Notes under the pieces: model-generated | Databases searched by the model: none | Told to the model about the DNA's origin: nothing | The model's input: the letters and a program-made list of their open reading frames with translations, nothing else | Source of the DNA: Sedimentisphaerales bacterium | Lineage (GTDB): Bacteria > Planctomycetota > Phycisphaerae > Sedimentisphaerales > SM23-30 | Assembly (NCBI GenBank): GCA_016932145.1 | Contig: JAFGDI010000272.1 | Span: 1-10,401 of the forward strand | Reading direction: 5' to 3' | Length of the DNA stretch: 10,401 nt | Part shown: positions 1-6,299 of the stretch, piece by piece | Layout: every line of letters starts with the position of its first letter | How positions within the stretch are numbered: position 1 is the first letter of the stretch | Translations under genes and position numbers: made by a program

Positions 1-525
1 GGTAGGTGTCGAGATTATCATGCCATCGCCGGAGCAGTTTGACAGATGTTCATTGCCGATACTTATTGTTATGTCCAGCATACGATAGGGTGGCCCGGCG
101 ACAACAGCCACTTCATTGACTACCAGAGAGCTGTCTTTTACCTTGCCCTCACTGAGCAGGTCGCAACGCAGGAGTTTATGGTCGGTAATAGAATTATGGC
201 AATGGCTGATCATATTTTCAAATTCACACGCCAGGTCATCACGCGAGAAGCGGGCCAGAAAACCCAGCTTACCAACATTAACGCCAATGATCGGTATTTG
301 AAAGCCGTTGAGTTCGCGAACTGTCGAAAGTATAGTACCATCACCGCCAATGACGATCAGGTATTGGCAATGCTTTATCGCTGCCTGATCTATTTTGCCG
401 GTGAGTATCTGGTCGCAGCAGGTATAATTGCCCACCGGGCCGGTTAGTAACTCGTGAGCCACTTTCAGGGCCTCTGGCTTATCGGCATTAGCGTAAACAG
501 CTACAGACAGTTCCGGGCAACTCAT
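1..525 (-). CDS. nadK: NAD kinase, C-terminus cut off by window edge
   Basis: ATP-dependent (or polyphosphate-dependent) phosphorylation of NAD to NADP in the cytoplasm. The visible 175 residues carry the family's diagnostic motifs: GGDGT at residues 60-64 (nucleotide phosphate binding, catalytic Asp), GVNVGKLGFL at 81-90, NEVAV at 137-141, and GDGMIISTPT at 166-175. The window ends inside this last motif, so roughly the last 110 residues of a normal-length enzyme lie outside. The ATG at 523-525 directly follows the pyrB stop codon (TAA then ATG, no spacer, same frame). A purine-rich AAAGGGAAG inside the end of pyrB is a suitable ribosome binding site. It is co-oriented with pyrR and pyrB, so it is probably the third gene of that transcript and may be translationally coupled to pyrB. 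Identity is secure; the operon membership is inferred from spacing. Confidence 0.95.
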   Translation of the reverse strand, partial: MSCPELSVAVYANADKPEALKVAHELLTGPVGNYTCCDQILTGKIDQAAIKHCQYLIVIGGDGTILSTVRELNGFQIPIIGVNVGKLGFLARFSRDDLACEFENMISHCHNSITDHKLLRCDLLSEGKVKDSSLVVNEVAVVAGPPYRMLDITISIGNEHLSNCSGDGMIISTPT

Positions 526-1500
526 TTATGCTTCCCTTTCGGCAACTGCGGCCTGATTTACCAGGTAAAGAACAGCCATGCGAATAGTTACGCCGTTGGT
601 TACCTGACGGAGAATGGTACTGTTAGGGCCATCGGCAACATTACTCTCTATTTCTACGCCGCGATTGATCGGGCCGGGGTGCATAACGATAAGGTCAGAC
701 TTGGCTCTTTCCATTCTTTTACCGGTGAGGGCAAACATACGCGAGTATTCTCTGACTGAGGGGAATGCGTGGCTTTTGATCCGTTCAAACTGGATCCGCA
801 GCATATTGACGACATCAAGTTCTGGTAATATCTCATCGAAGTCGTGGCAGATGGTAACAGGTAACTGAGAGGCGGCGCTGGGCATAAGGGTTGGAGGACC
901 GACCAGAAAAACCTTTGCTCCCAGCTTGTTCAAAGCCCAGATATTACTGCGGGCCACTCGCGAGTGAGCTATGTCGCCAACGATCGCAACTTTCAGGCCT
1001 TCAAAACTGCGACCCATTTCGCGAATAGTATAGAGGTCGAGCAAGCCCTGGGTGGGATGCTCATGATAGCCATCGCCGGCGTTAACTATACAGGCATTTA
1101 TGCTCTCGCTGAGCAAGTGAGGGGCACCGCCGGCACTATGGCGGCAAATCACAATGTCAATGCCCATAGCTTCCAGATTGCGCGCAGTATCACGAAGTGT
1201 TTCGCCCTTAGATATGCTGCTGCTCTTGGCGGTGAATTCCATTACATCGGCACTGAGACGACTGGCAGCCAGTGAGAAACTTGAGCGGGTGCGGGTACTG
1301 TCTTCAAAGAACAGGTTAACTACCAGCTTGCCGCGCAGTACGGGTGCCTTTTTTACGGTTCGTTGTGAGAGGTCACTGAAACCATCGGCTGTCTCGAATA
1401 TGTGCAGCAGTTCTTCTTTGCTCAGGTCTCTCAGGCCCAGAAGGTGTTTCCTGGTCCAGATGAATTGGGTTTCTTCGTCTTTTATTTGCTCTTGGCTCAT
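526..1500 (-). CDS. pyrB: Aspartate carbamoyltransferase catalytic chain
   Basis: Transfers the carbamoyl group from carbamoyl phosphate to aspartate, the committed step of de novo pyrimidine synthesis in the cytoplasm. The 324-residue length is normal for the catalytic chain. Carbamoyl-phosphate site: STRTR at 68-72, with the mobile SKGETL loop (Lys98) at 97-102, CRHS at 119-122 and HPTQGLLD at 148-155. Aspartate side: HSRVARSN at 179-186, MLRIQFER at 233-240 (the family usually reads MLRVQxER) and HPGPINRGVEI at 274-284. No regulatory chain (pyrI) is visible, so PyrR is the obvious candidate regulator. The start ATG at 1498-1500 has only a weak AGGT about 12 nt upstream; the first 15 residues are a polar extension, so a later start cannot be fully excluded. 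It sits 79 bp after pyrR and abuts nadK. Confidence 0.97.
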   Translation of the reverse strand: MSQEQIKDEETQFIWTRKHLLGLRDLSKEELLHIFETADGFSDLSQRTVKKAPVLRGKLVVNLFFEDSTRTRSSFSLAASRLSADVMEFTAKSSSISKGETLRDTARNLEAMGIDIVICRHSAGGAPHLLSESINACIVNAGDGYHEHPTQGLLDLYTIREMGRSFEGLKVAIVGDIAHSRVARSNIWALNKLGAKVFLVGPPTLMPSAASQLPVTICHDFDEILPELDVVNMLRIQFERIKSHAFPSVREYSRMFALTGKRMERAKSDLIVMHPGPINRGVEIESNVADGPNSTILRQVTNGVTIRMAVLYLVNQAAVAEREA

Positions 1501-1579
1501 ATTATTATGGTTACCTGTAATTTTCTGGCCTTGCTGATCAGGCGTGGCCTGCTCCTGGTATTATTTTCATGCAAAGGTA
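1501..1579 (-). promoter_or_regulatory. pyrR-pyrB intergenic spacer with imperfect dyad
   Basis: The 79-bp gap contains an 8-bp palindrome CTGATCAG (1534-1541), flanked by GGCC on both sides (1527-1530 and 1546-1549). This is an imperfect dyad of 23 bp that could fold in the mRNA or bind a protein. It has no T-tract, so it is not a convincing terminator. No second promoter is obvious. Confidence 0.3.
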
Positions 1580-2122
1580 TTAGTAATCTTTTTCGACTAA
1601 TATCACTTCTTCTGTTTCGTCATATTCCTGCAAGAGAACCTGCACTTTAATTTCATCGGGTATATCAGTTACAGATACACCGACATAATCAGCACTGATG
1701 GGGTATTCTCTCGCTCCCCGATCGATCAGTACTGCCAGGCGAATGGCCTGCGGGCGGCCCAGGTCAACCAGAGCATCTAAAGCAGCTCGCACTGACCGGC
1801 CGGTGTTCAGTACATCGTCAATAAGAATGATAACTTTATCGTCAATGCAAAAGGTGATCTCGGTTGTGCCTACATGGATCGTATGAGCGCCAGCCATATT
1901 GAGATCATCGCGGTACAGGGTTATGTCCAGTGTGCCCAGGTCTATACTTTTCTGTAAGCGGGCTTCCAGCAGGGTATGCAGGCGCTGGGCCAATACCTCA
2001 CCCCGGTCTCTTATACCGATCAGAGCCAGCTCAACATTTCGACTGGCATATCTGGCTACTATTTTATCGGCCATCTGTTCCAGACTGTTGGCGATGGCCT
2101 GTTTGTCCATAAGTATATTCAA
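1580..2122 (-). CDS. pyrR: Pyrimidine operon regulator / uracil phosphoribosyltransferase PyrR
   Basis: In characterised bacteria PyrR is a UMP-responsive RNA-binding regulator of pyr genes, and also converts uracil plus PRPP to UMP. The 180-residue protein has the type I phosphoribosyltransferase PRPP loop ILIDDVLNTGRSV at 99-111, the GIRDRG element at 36-41, the PyrR-typical LDITLYRDDL at 65-74 and RLAVLIDRGAREYPI at 128-142. The chosen start is a TTG (reads at 2122): GGAAAGG lies 6 nt upstream, which is ideal. The next ATG (2108-2110) would be about 18 nt from it. The TTG start also gives an N-terminus matching the usual PyrR length. It heads the pyrR-pyrB-nadK cluster behind a good promoter. 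I could not find the classical PyrR-binding loop (CAGAGAGG-type) in its leader or in the gap before pyrB. Confidence 0.95.
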   Translation of the reverse strand: MNILMDKQAIANSLEQMADKIVARYASRNVELALIGIRDRGEVLAQRLHTLLEARLQKSIDLGTLDITLYRDDLNMAGAHTIHVGTTEITFCIDDKVIILIDDVLNTGRSVRAALDALVDLGRPQAIRLAVLIDRGAREYPISADYVGVSVTDIPDEIKVQVLLQEYDETEEVILVEKDY

Positions 2123-2135
2123 AACATACCTTTCC

Positions 2136-2208
2136 GGTTTTTTATAACCTTTTACTGCTTATGTGGTTATGTTTTTATCCATTGTCGCGGCTTTTATCCG
2201 CATACAAT
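2136..2208 (-). promoter_or_regulatory. Hairpin-rich leader of pyrR mRNA
   Basis: Three inverted repeats sit between the promoter and the ribosome binding site. First, 2181-2208: ATTGT/ACAAT plus GCGG/CCGC around a 7-nt loop. Second, 2144-2170: ATAACC pairs perfectly with GGTTAT over a 15-nt loop. Third, 2136-2149: GGTT with AACC over 6 nt, directly before the GGAAAGG ribosome binding site. The second and third share the GGTT segment, so they are mutually exclusive and could act as a switch. No U-tract follows any of them, so control of translation fits better than transcription attenuation. The switch is inference from base pairing only. Confidence 0.4.
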
Positions 2209-2220
2209 CACACAAGTTTA

Positions 2221-2248
2221 ATCATAAACCAATTCATCATACTGTCAA
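2221..2248 (-). promoter_or_regulatory. Sigma70-type promoter of the pyrR operon
   Basis: Reading the minus strand: TTGACA (-35, at 2243-2248), a 16-nt spacer, then TATGAT (-10, at 2221-2226). The -35 box is a perfect consensus match and the -10 box has one mismatch. An A/T-rich stretch lies just upstream of the -35. Transcription would start near 2213-2215, giving a leader of about 90 nt before the TTG start of pyrR. Confidence 0.7.
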
Positions 2249-2302
2249 ATGATAATTTCCTGCTTAGGTACTGTTTTTTCTATGATAGCTTGTTTTTTTG
2301 GC

Positions 2303-2331
2303 TTGATTACATTTAGCAGATTAGATATTCT
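2303..2331 (+). promoter_or_regulatory. Candidate promoter for the plus-strand gene at 2394
   Basis: TTGATT (2303-2308), a 17-nt spacer, then TATTCT (2326-2331). Each box matches consensus at four of six positions. It would give a leader of about 55 nt. An alternative, TTGACC at 2348-2353 with TATGAC at 2371-2376, would start transcription inside the ribosome binding site and is less likely. Confidence 0.3.
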
Positions 2332-2393
2332 GTGTAAGTTCTATTATTTGACCAGTTCAGGTAAATGTTTTATGACAATGTGGGAGTATTACT

Positions 2394-3212
2394 ATGGGGT
2401 ATAGTATAGGTCTGAAGTTGTTGAGCATGGGTTTTGTAGCATTAACCGGATTCAATGATGTGGTTTCATTGAGTAAGAAAGAGCCGGTGGAGCCAGCGTG
2501 CAAGGTTAATAAGCCGCTGGTCAGGATATATGCCGGTCTGGATAAAAATGAATATATAGTAGTAGGTAAACCTGGTGCGGTTACTACCTCATCGACGGCG
2601 ACAGTGTATATAAGCAATGTTAATGCCGGGACCAGAACAGATGCTCATCTCGCTGACGATTGCAGCTTTATGGCAAATATAAATGCCGCCCCCGGCGATA
2701 AGATCAGGGTTAACGCCCAGAACCAGCAGGGGAAAAAGAGTTATGGCACTTTTGATATTACCGGTGCAGAAGTGCCTTATCAGCAGCAAGTTATAGCTGA
2801 TAAAACTCTTGCTCAACCGGCAGTTAAGACCTATGACATACCTGATAAGGCCAGTGCTGCTTCCGATGATAGCTATGTTGTGCCCGTCGGTTCACAAGCC
2901 CAGGTACAGACAATTTATGCTGATGATATCGCATTTAGTGCCGACCCATCTGAAGGAACAAATCTTTCTGTTGTACTGATGGTTATCAATACCGATAGCG
3001 GCGATGTGGTTTCGACGACGAAGATCAGCGGCAAATCCAAAGCCTATGCCGAAAGGTCGCAGGATAATTTCCGTATTATGATAGATCGCATTATAGACCG
3101 TTGTACCAATATAGTTGAGTCAGAGATATTCCGGCCTGATTTTCCCAGAACAAACCCATCTGACCAGAGTGTTAGCAATGAGCAGAATGCTGTTTTGCCG
3201 ACAACACCCTGA
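2394..3212 (+). CDS. Unrecognised, possibly exported protein with a beta-sandwich-like segment
   Basis: The only plus-strand gene (272 residues). GGGAG at 2382-2386 lies 7 nt before the ATG, a convincing ribosome binding site. The N-terminus (residues 1-25) is mildly hydrophobic with one Lys (K8) and could be a weak signal peptide or anchor; there is no lipobox. Residues about 57-123 read like a bacterial Ig-like beta-sandwich repeat, with GKPGAV, alternating Val/Thr strands, a D-x-SF turn and AAPGDKIRV. A Ser/Ala/Asp-rich linker follows. Residues 190-242 (VINTDSGDVV, then GKSKAY and an amphipathic helix 225-246) faintly recall the CsgG/LpoB type fold of envelope lipoproteins; this is a weak impression. 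The tail from 247 is Pro/Ser/Asn rich. It is convergent with the LolA-like gene (36-bp gap). Function unknown. Confidence 0.7.
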   Translation: MGYSIGLKLLSMGFVALTGFNDVVSLSKKEPVEPACKVNKPLVRIYAGLDKNEYIVVGKPGAVTTSSTATVYISNVNAGTRTDAHLADDCSFMANINAAPGDKIRVNAQNQQGKKSYGTFDITGAEVPYQQQVIADKTLAQPAVKTYDIPDKASAASDDSYVVPVGSQAQVQTIYADDIAFSADPSEGTNLSVVLMVINTDSGDVVSTTKISGKSKAYAERSQDNFRIMIDRIIDRCTNIVESEIFRPDFPRTNPSDQSVSNEQNAVLPTTP

Positions 3213-3248
3213 GTTCAGGAGCTGTGCTGTGCTGACTGGCTGGTGTTA

Positions 3249-4085
3249 CTATTTATTCTTGTCCAGAGGGGTAACTTCCTCGGTCCACCCGGCGGGGGTC
3301 CTGGGCATGGCAAAGATCGTGTCTTTTATCTCACTGTCTATCTTGATATTTGACCAGATAACCGTATTTTCTTCATAATCCTGTTTTACATAGCAGATCT
3401 GGGTGGGCAAATAGTTCGCCTGGCTGACCCATAGTTCGACCAGCTTATATTCTTTGGCATAAGATGTGTCTGGTTTGGGGGTGAGTGTCAGACAGACGGC
3501 GTTTTCCTGGCTGGTACGACGGGGAGTGTCGTTGAGCTTAACCTCAAAATACTCTCTGACATCATGGGTTTTTATGGCGAAGGGCAAGGGAAATGGGCCA
3601 TGTCCCAGTCGAAAGGCCTCTCGGTCCTGGCGATTTTCGGCTACTTCCCACTTTTGTACGGTTTTAGTCTGGGCATTAGTACGAACTACCCAGAGGCCAT
3701 CGAAATAATAGTCCTCATCAAATATTATCGGTTTGGTCTGGCTCTCTGTGTCCATAAGGTCTATTTCGGTAAGGTCCTGGAAATGGATCCGTGCCAAAAT
3801 AGAGTTGTCATCAACCTTATAGTATAATTTTCCTGTTCTGACAGATTGCGAATCGATGAGTGACTGTATAATGTCATATTTCATATCTGCCTGATATGAC
3901 TTGAGTTGCAGACAGGCCTTTTCGATTTTGTCAAGTAAAGCAACTATTTCAGTGTCATGTTCAGAGGCAGTATTGCAGATGACCGGCGTGACATTTGCGT
4001 TAGCCGCAGTTGAGTCATTTGGCTCCTGTCCAAATAAGCCAGAGGCCAGGGAAAGAGAGGTAATTAATATTAGTCTGCTTATCAT
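3249..4085 (-). CDS. Exported LolA-like outer-membrane lipoprotein carrier family protein
   Basis: The 278-residue protein opens with a clear signal peptide: basic start (R4), hydrophobic residues 5-17, and a likely cleavage near G16-Q20. A low-complexity Asn/Ala/Thr stretch follows. The mature part has the LolA-type pattern: helix LLDKIEKACLQLKSYQADM at 50-68, then strands SVRTGKLYYKVDDNSILARIHF (81-102), a central YYFDGLWVVR (126-135), and late ELWVSQANYLPTQICYVKQD (217-236) and NTVIWSNIKID (240-250). The family is a half-barrel that binds lipid or lipoprotein acyl chains in the periplasm. Whether this is the true lipoprotein chaperone or one of the many LolA-like paralogues cannot be told from sequence. 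The start has AAGGTG 4 nt upstream. A good TATAAT (-10) lies upstream at 4151-4156 on this strand, but no matching -35 is clear. No terminator is evident in the short convergent gap. Confidence 0.75.
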   Translation of the reverse strand: MISRLILITSLSLASGLFGQEPNDSTAANANVTPVICNTASEHDTEIVALLDKIEKACLQLKSYQADMKYDIIQSLIDSQSVRTGKLYYKVDDNSILARIHFQDLTEIDLMDTESQTKPIIFDEDYYFDGLWVVRTNAQTKTVQKWEVAENRQDREAFRLGHGPFPLPFAIKTHDVREYFEVKLNDTPRRTSQENAVCLTLTPKPDTSYAKEYKLVELWVSQANYLPTQICYVKQDYEENTVIWSNIKIDSEIKDTIFAMPRTPAGWTEEVTPLDKNK

Positions 4086-4304
4086 ATTTCACCTTAATTG
4101 TGGTATCTGTTATTTAATAATAGTGGCCTGAGCTGCTATTGGTCTGCTCAATTATAAAGTCGCCTCAAGGCCCCACTTATTACAACAGGAAATAAAGATA
4201 TGTTCAATATAAATAGCGGTGAAAAAATTATACCCTGATATTGATTAGGACTTGAGACTGGGTATTTTGTTTTAACTTATTTCAGAGCAAGTCTTTATGA
4301 TATG

Positions 4305-5945
4305 TCAGCTCAAGGCTATGTATTGTTTGCCAGCCAGAGTGAAACTGGTTAGTTGCCATACTTTGCAGGTAAGATCCTGTTCGTCGGCGGCTAGCAGGGC
4401 CTGGTCGTAGAGGTCGGCGTGATTTACGCCGGAGATTATTGCCAGATGGGCAGGAGAATCTGTTTTCAAACTCAGATGGCGATAACGCGTGGCCAATACG
4501 CCACTGTTATCATCAAACCAGTTGCCGATCTCATCTATCAATATGTTTATGTCTCTCTGCTGGTAGAGGCAGCAGAGCAAAACAATTATCGCCCCGCTGG
4601 GTGTGGCAAGTAATCTGGCATTGGTAAACAGTTCATTAAAAGGCCGATGTTCCAGGGGAATGATACTGTCAGAGCCGGTGAGCGAGGCGAAATTGAGTGA
4701 AACGGCCGAGCAGATGTCGCTGTCACTGCTAACCGAGCAGTTTAAAGCGAGCGGATTAAGCTGTGTCGGCCCGGCTTGCGGCCTGGATTCCGGACGAACA
4801 ATGACCAGCTCGCGATATTTATCACTTTTATTTTCGTTTTCGAGTGATTTAACATAGTTGAGATAGTTAAACGCGTTATTTTCTCTTATTTCTGGTTCAT
4901 TTGCTCTGATTCCGGAGCAAGATGGTTTATAATTGCAGTTGAAAATAGCCGGCGATTTGTTTTCTGCTGGTTCTTCATCTGACTTTATCGGCTCGCTGGC
5001 GATTGAATAAGTGTCGCTCTGACAGACAAAGCAATTGCTATCGCTGATAGATTGTGGTTCTGGCTGTTCTGCCTCTGTATCGAGACCGGCATCAGCCAGG
5101 TTAAGAGCCAGGGCTTCACTTTCGGTAAGGCCATTATCATCCAGCGGTCTGGCCTCATTTTCATGGTTGGCCAGAATTGTACCTGCCGGTACGATTACCC
5201 GGTTAATGAATTTGCGGGCCGTTTCAGAAAACTTATAGAAAGCCCTGTCTGCCTGTTCCGTATTTTCAGCGTCGCAGATAAAAAGTTGTATATCCTGGTC
5301 ATCTTCTATATCGTTGATAACTGATTTCAGCGTTTGGTATGCCCGGACAATGCCATCGCCGGTAGTGTCAGAGATTATGGTAACGCAATCAGCCCGGCTG
5401 ATAATCTCATTTATACGACCGGCAAAAGATGGGTCTATATTGAGAATGATAATATCATAATTTTCACCCCTTTCATTTATAAGGGGTATAAGTTCGCTGG
5501 CCGGTCCTTCGGTTTCAGCTATTATTTCCGGCTCGGCGATAGTATCGTTATCAAATATCTCTTGCAGGCTCAGTTCATACTGGTCAATACTGACAAGCAT
5601 AATCCGCTGGTCATGCTGGGCCTGATATCTGGCATAGTCGCGGACCCTGGCATAAGGGTCGCGTAAATGATAGGCCAGTACGATCTCGCCTGCCAGGCTA
5701 TTATCGAGGTCAGAGTTATCTTCCGGTGTAAATTCCAAATTGTCGTAGAGATTAGAGGCAGATATTATTTCTGGTTCAGGCTTTACGATCTGTGGTTCTG
5801 AGGTCTCTTGTGGTGAGGGCGCCTGACGAACAGGCCGACTGGCGGCTGGTTTGTCGCCCTGTGACTGGTCATTAAGTTGTGAAAGGAACAGATGAGCTAT
5901 TGACTCAATACCTCTTTTTGCTCTTTCGCTTTTGTTTTCGTCCAT
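4305..5945 (-). CDS. MinD/FlhG-like protein lacking a Walker A motif (pseudo-ATPase)
   Basis: I start this at the ATG at 5943-5945 (546 residues): GGGGG lies 7 nt upstream, whereas the earlier in-frame ATG at 5985-5987 has no ribosome binding site. Residues 1-24 form a basic/amphipathic helix, and 25-85 are Pro/Glu rich and probably disordered. Residues 86-255 follow the MinD/FlhG fold: first strand EIVLAY, second strand RIMLVSIDQY (114-123), Walker-B-like YDIIILNIDPSF (163-174), then ADCVTIISDTTGDGIVRAY (185-203), and the FlhG-like helix and strand AFYKFSETARKFINRVIVPAG (235-255). The expected KGGxGKT loop is replaced by YHLRDPYARVR (92-102), so ATP binding by the usual mode looks lost. A long acidic linker (260-390) includes CFVC (305-308) and C337/C343, which could bind metal. 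An unrecognised alpha/beta domain spans 435-545. It lies downstream of the ParA-glycogen-binding gene on the same strand; a partnership is inferred. Confidence 0.75.
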   Translation of the reverse strand: MDENKSERAKRGIESIAHLFLSQLNDQSQGDKPAASRPVRQAPSPQETSEPQIVKPEPEIISASNLYDNLEFTPEDNSDLDNSLAGEIVLAYHLRDPYARVRDYARYQAQHDQRIMLVSIDQYELSLQEIFDNDTIAEPEIIAETEGPASELIPLINERGENYDIIILNIDPSFAGRINEIISRADCVTIISDTTGDGIVRAYQTLKSVINDIEDDQDIQLFICDAENTEQADRAFYKFSETARKFINRVIVPAGTILANHENEARPLDDNGLTESEALALNLADAGLDTEAEQPEPQSISDSNCFVCQSDTYSIASEPIKSDEEPAENKSPAIFNCNYKPSCSGIRANEPEIRENNAFNYLNYVKSLENENKSDKYRELVIVRPESRPQAGPTQLNPLALNCSVSSDSDICSAVSLNFASLTGSDSIIPLEHRPFNELFTNARLLATPSGAIIVLLCCLYQQRDINILIDEIGNWFDDNSGVLATRYRHLSLKTDSPAHLAIISGVNHADLYDQALLAADEQDLTCKVWQLTSFTLAGKQYIALS

Positions 5946-5957
5946 TATTTGCCCCCA

Positions 5958-5975
5958 GTGTTCATCCTTGAACAC
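5958..5975 (-). promoter_or_regulatory. Perfect 7-bp hairpin before the ribosome binding site of the pseudo-ATPase gene
   Basis: GTGTTCA, loop AGGA, TGAACAC. It sits one base before the GGGGG ribosome binding site in the mRNA. Position and perfect symmetry suggest a translational control hairpin or an operator. No T-tract follows, so it is not a terminator. Confidence 0.4.
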
Positions 5976-6065
5976 CCGATAACGCATTGGTTATCACTGA
6001 AATATACGGCCTTGTAATAAACAGAAATACCCTGTGTCTTTAGAGACGCAAGGTTATCTGTTTTT

Positions 6066-6082
6066 ATTATAGTTTTATTATA
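6066..6082 (-). promoter_or_regulatory. Two TATAAT -10 boxes upstream of the pseudo-ATPase gene
   Basis: Two perfect TATAAT hexamers on the minus strand (6077-6082 and 6066-6071), 11 bp apart. Neither has a strong -35 at the standard distance; the best are TGTAAA and TGAAAA-like. The lack of a -35 and the dyad at 6091-6128 just upstream would suit an activated or repressed promoter. The leader would be about 110-120 nt. Confidence 0.4.
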
Positions 6083-6090
6083 TGTAACTT

Positions 6091-6128
6091 TTCACAGTGT
6101 TTACATAGATTGCAGAGTTAACTGTGAA
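6091..6128. promoter_or_regulatory. Operator-like 8-bp dyad
   Basis: TTCACAGT (6091-6098) and ACTGTGAA (6121-6128) are perfect inverted repeats 22 bp apart. A palindromic AGTTAACT (6117-6124) overlaps the right arm. The dyad covers the -35 zone of the two TATAAT boxes. A transcription factor site is the likeliest reading; the factor is unknown. Confidence 0.35.
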
Positions 6129-6140
6129 CTAAATTGTTTA

Positions 6141-6243
6141 GTAACAAGTAATAAGTAACAAGCTCACGATTCTCGCTCCGCTCGAAACTATCTGATTTTT
6201 ATTGCAGGCAAAGCCTGCTTGAAATAACCTCGCCAAAGGCGAA
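6141..6243. repeat. Cluster of short palindromes and direct repeats, possibly a dispersed repeat element
   Basis: Most of the remaining gene-free DNA between the two ParA-superfamily genes (gap 5946-6299). It holds GTAACAAG twice (6141-6148, 6155-6162), the GC-rich string CTCGCTCCGCTCG (about 6173-6185), the perfect hairpin GCAGGC-AAA-GCCTGC (6204-6218) and TCGCC-AAA-GGCGA (about 6230-6242). The two hairpins share an AAA loop, and neither is followed by a T-tract on either strand, so they are poor terminators. The mix resembles intergenic repeat elements, but only one copy is visible here. No coding sequence is supported. From 6244 to 6299 I see nothing notable. Confidence 0.35.
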
Positions 6244-6299
6244 ATCTTATAGTAACGAACACATAAACATCTACGGCTGATGAATCGTTATGGGGTAAA

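Noticed and set aside
46..447. Plus-strand 133-codon open frame at the left edge
   Set aside because: Antisense to the NAD kinase coding region, which carries GGDGT and other family motifs.
3203..3247. Inverted repeat AACACC/GGTGTT between the convergent genes as a shared terminator
   Set aside because: The spacer is 33 nt, the stem only 6 bp, and no T-tract follows on either strand.
4249..4293. GACTTG/CAAGTC inverted repeat after the pseudo-ATPase gene as its terminator
   Set aside because: Arms are 6-8 bp, 33 nt apart, and not followed by a T-tract on the minus strand.
5946..5987. N-terminal extension of the pseudo-ATPase gene to the ATG at 5987
   Set aside because: That ATG has no ribosome binding site, while the ATG at 5943-5945 has GGGGG at good spacing; the extension also contains the perfect hairpin at 5958-5975.
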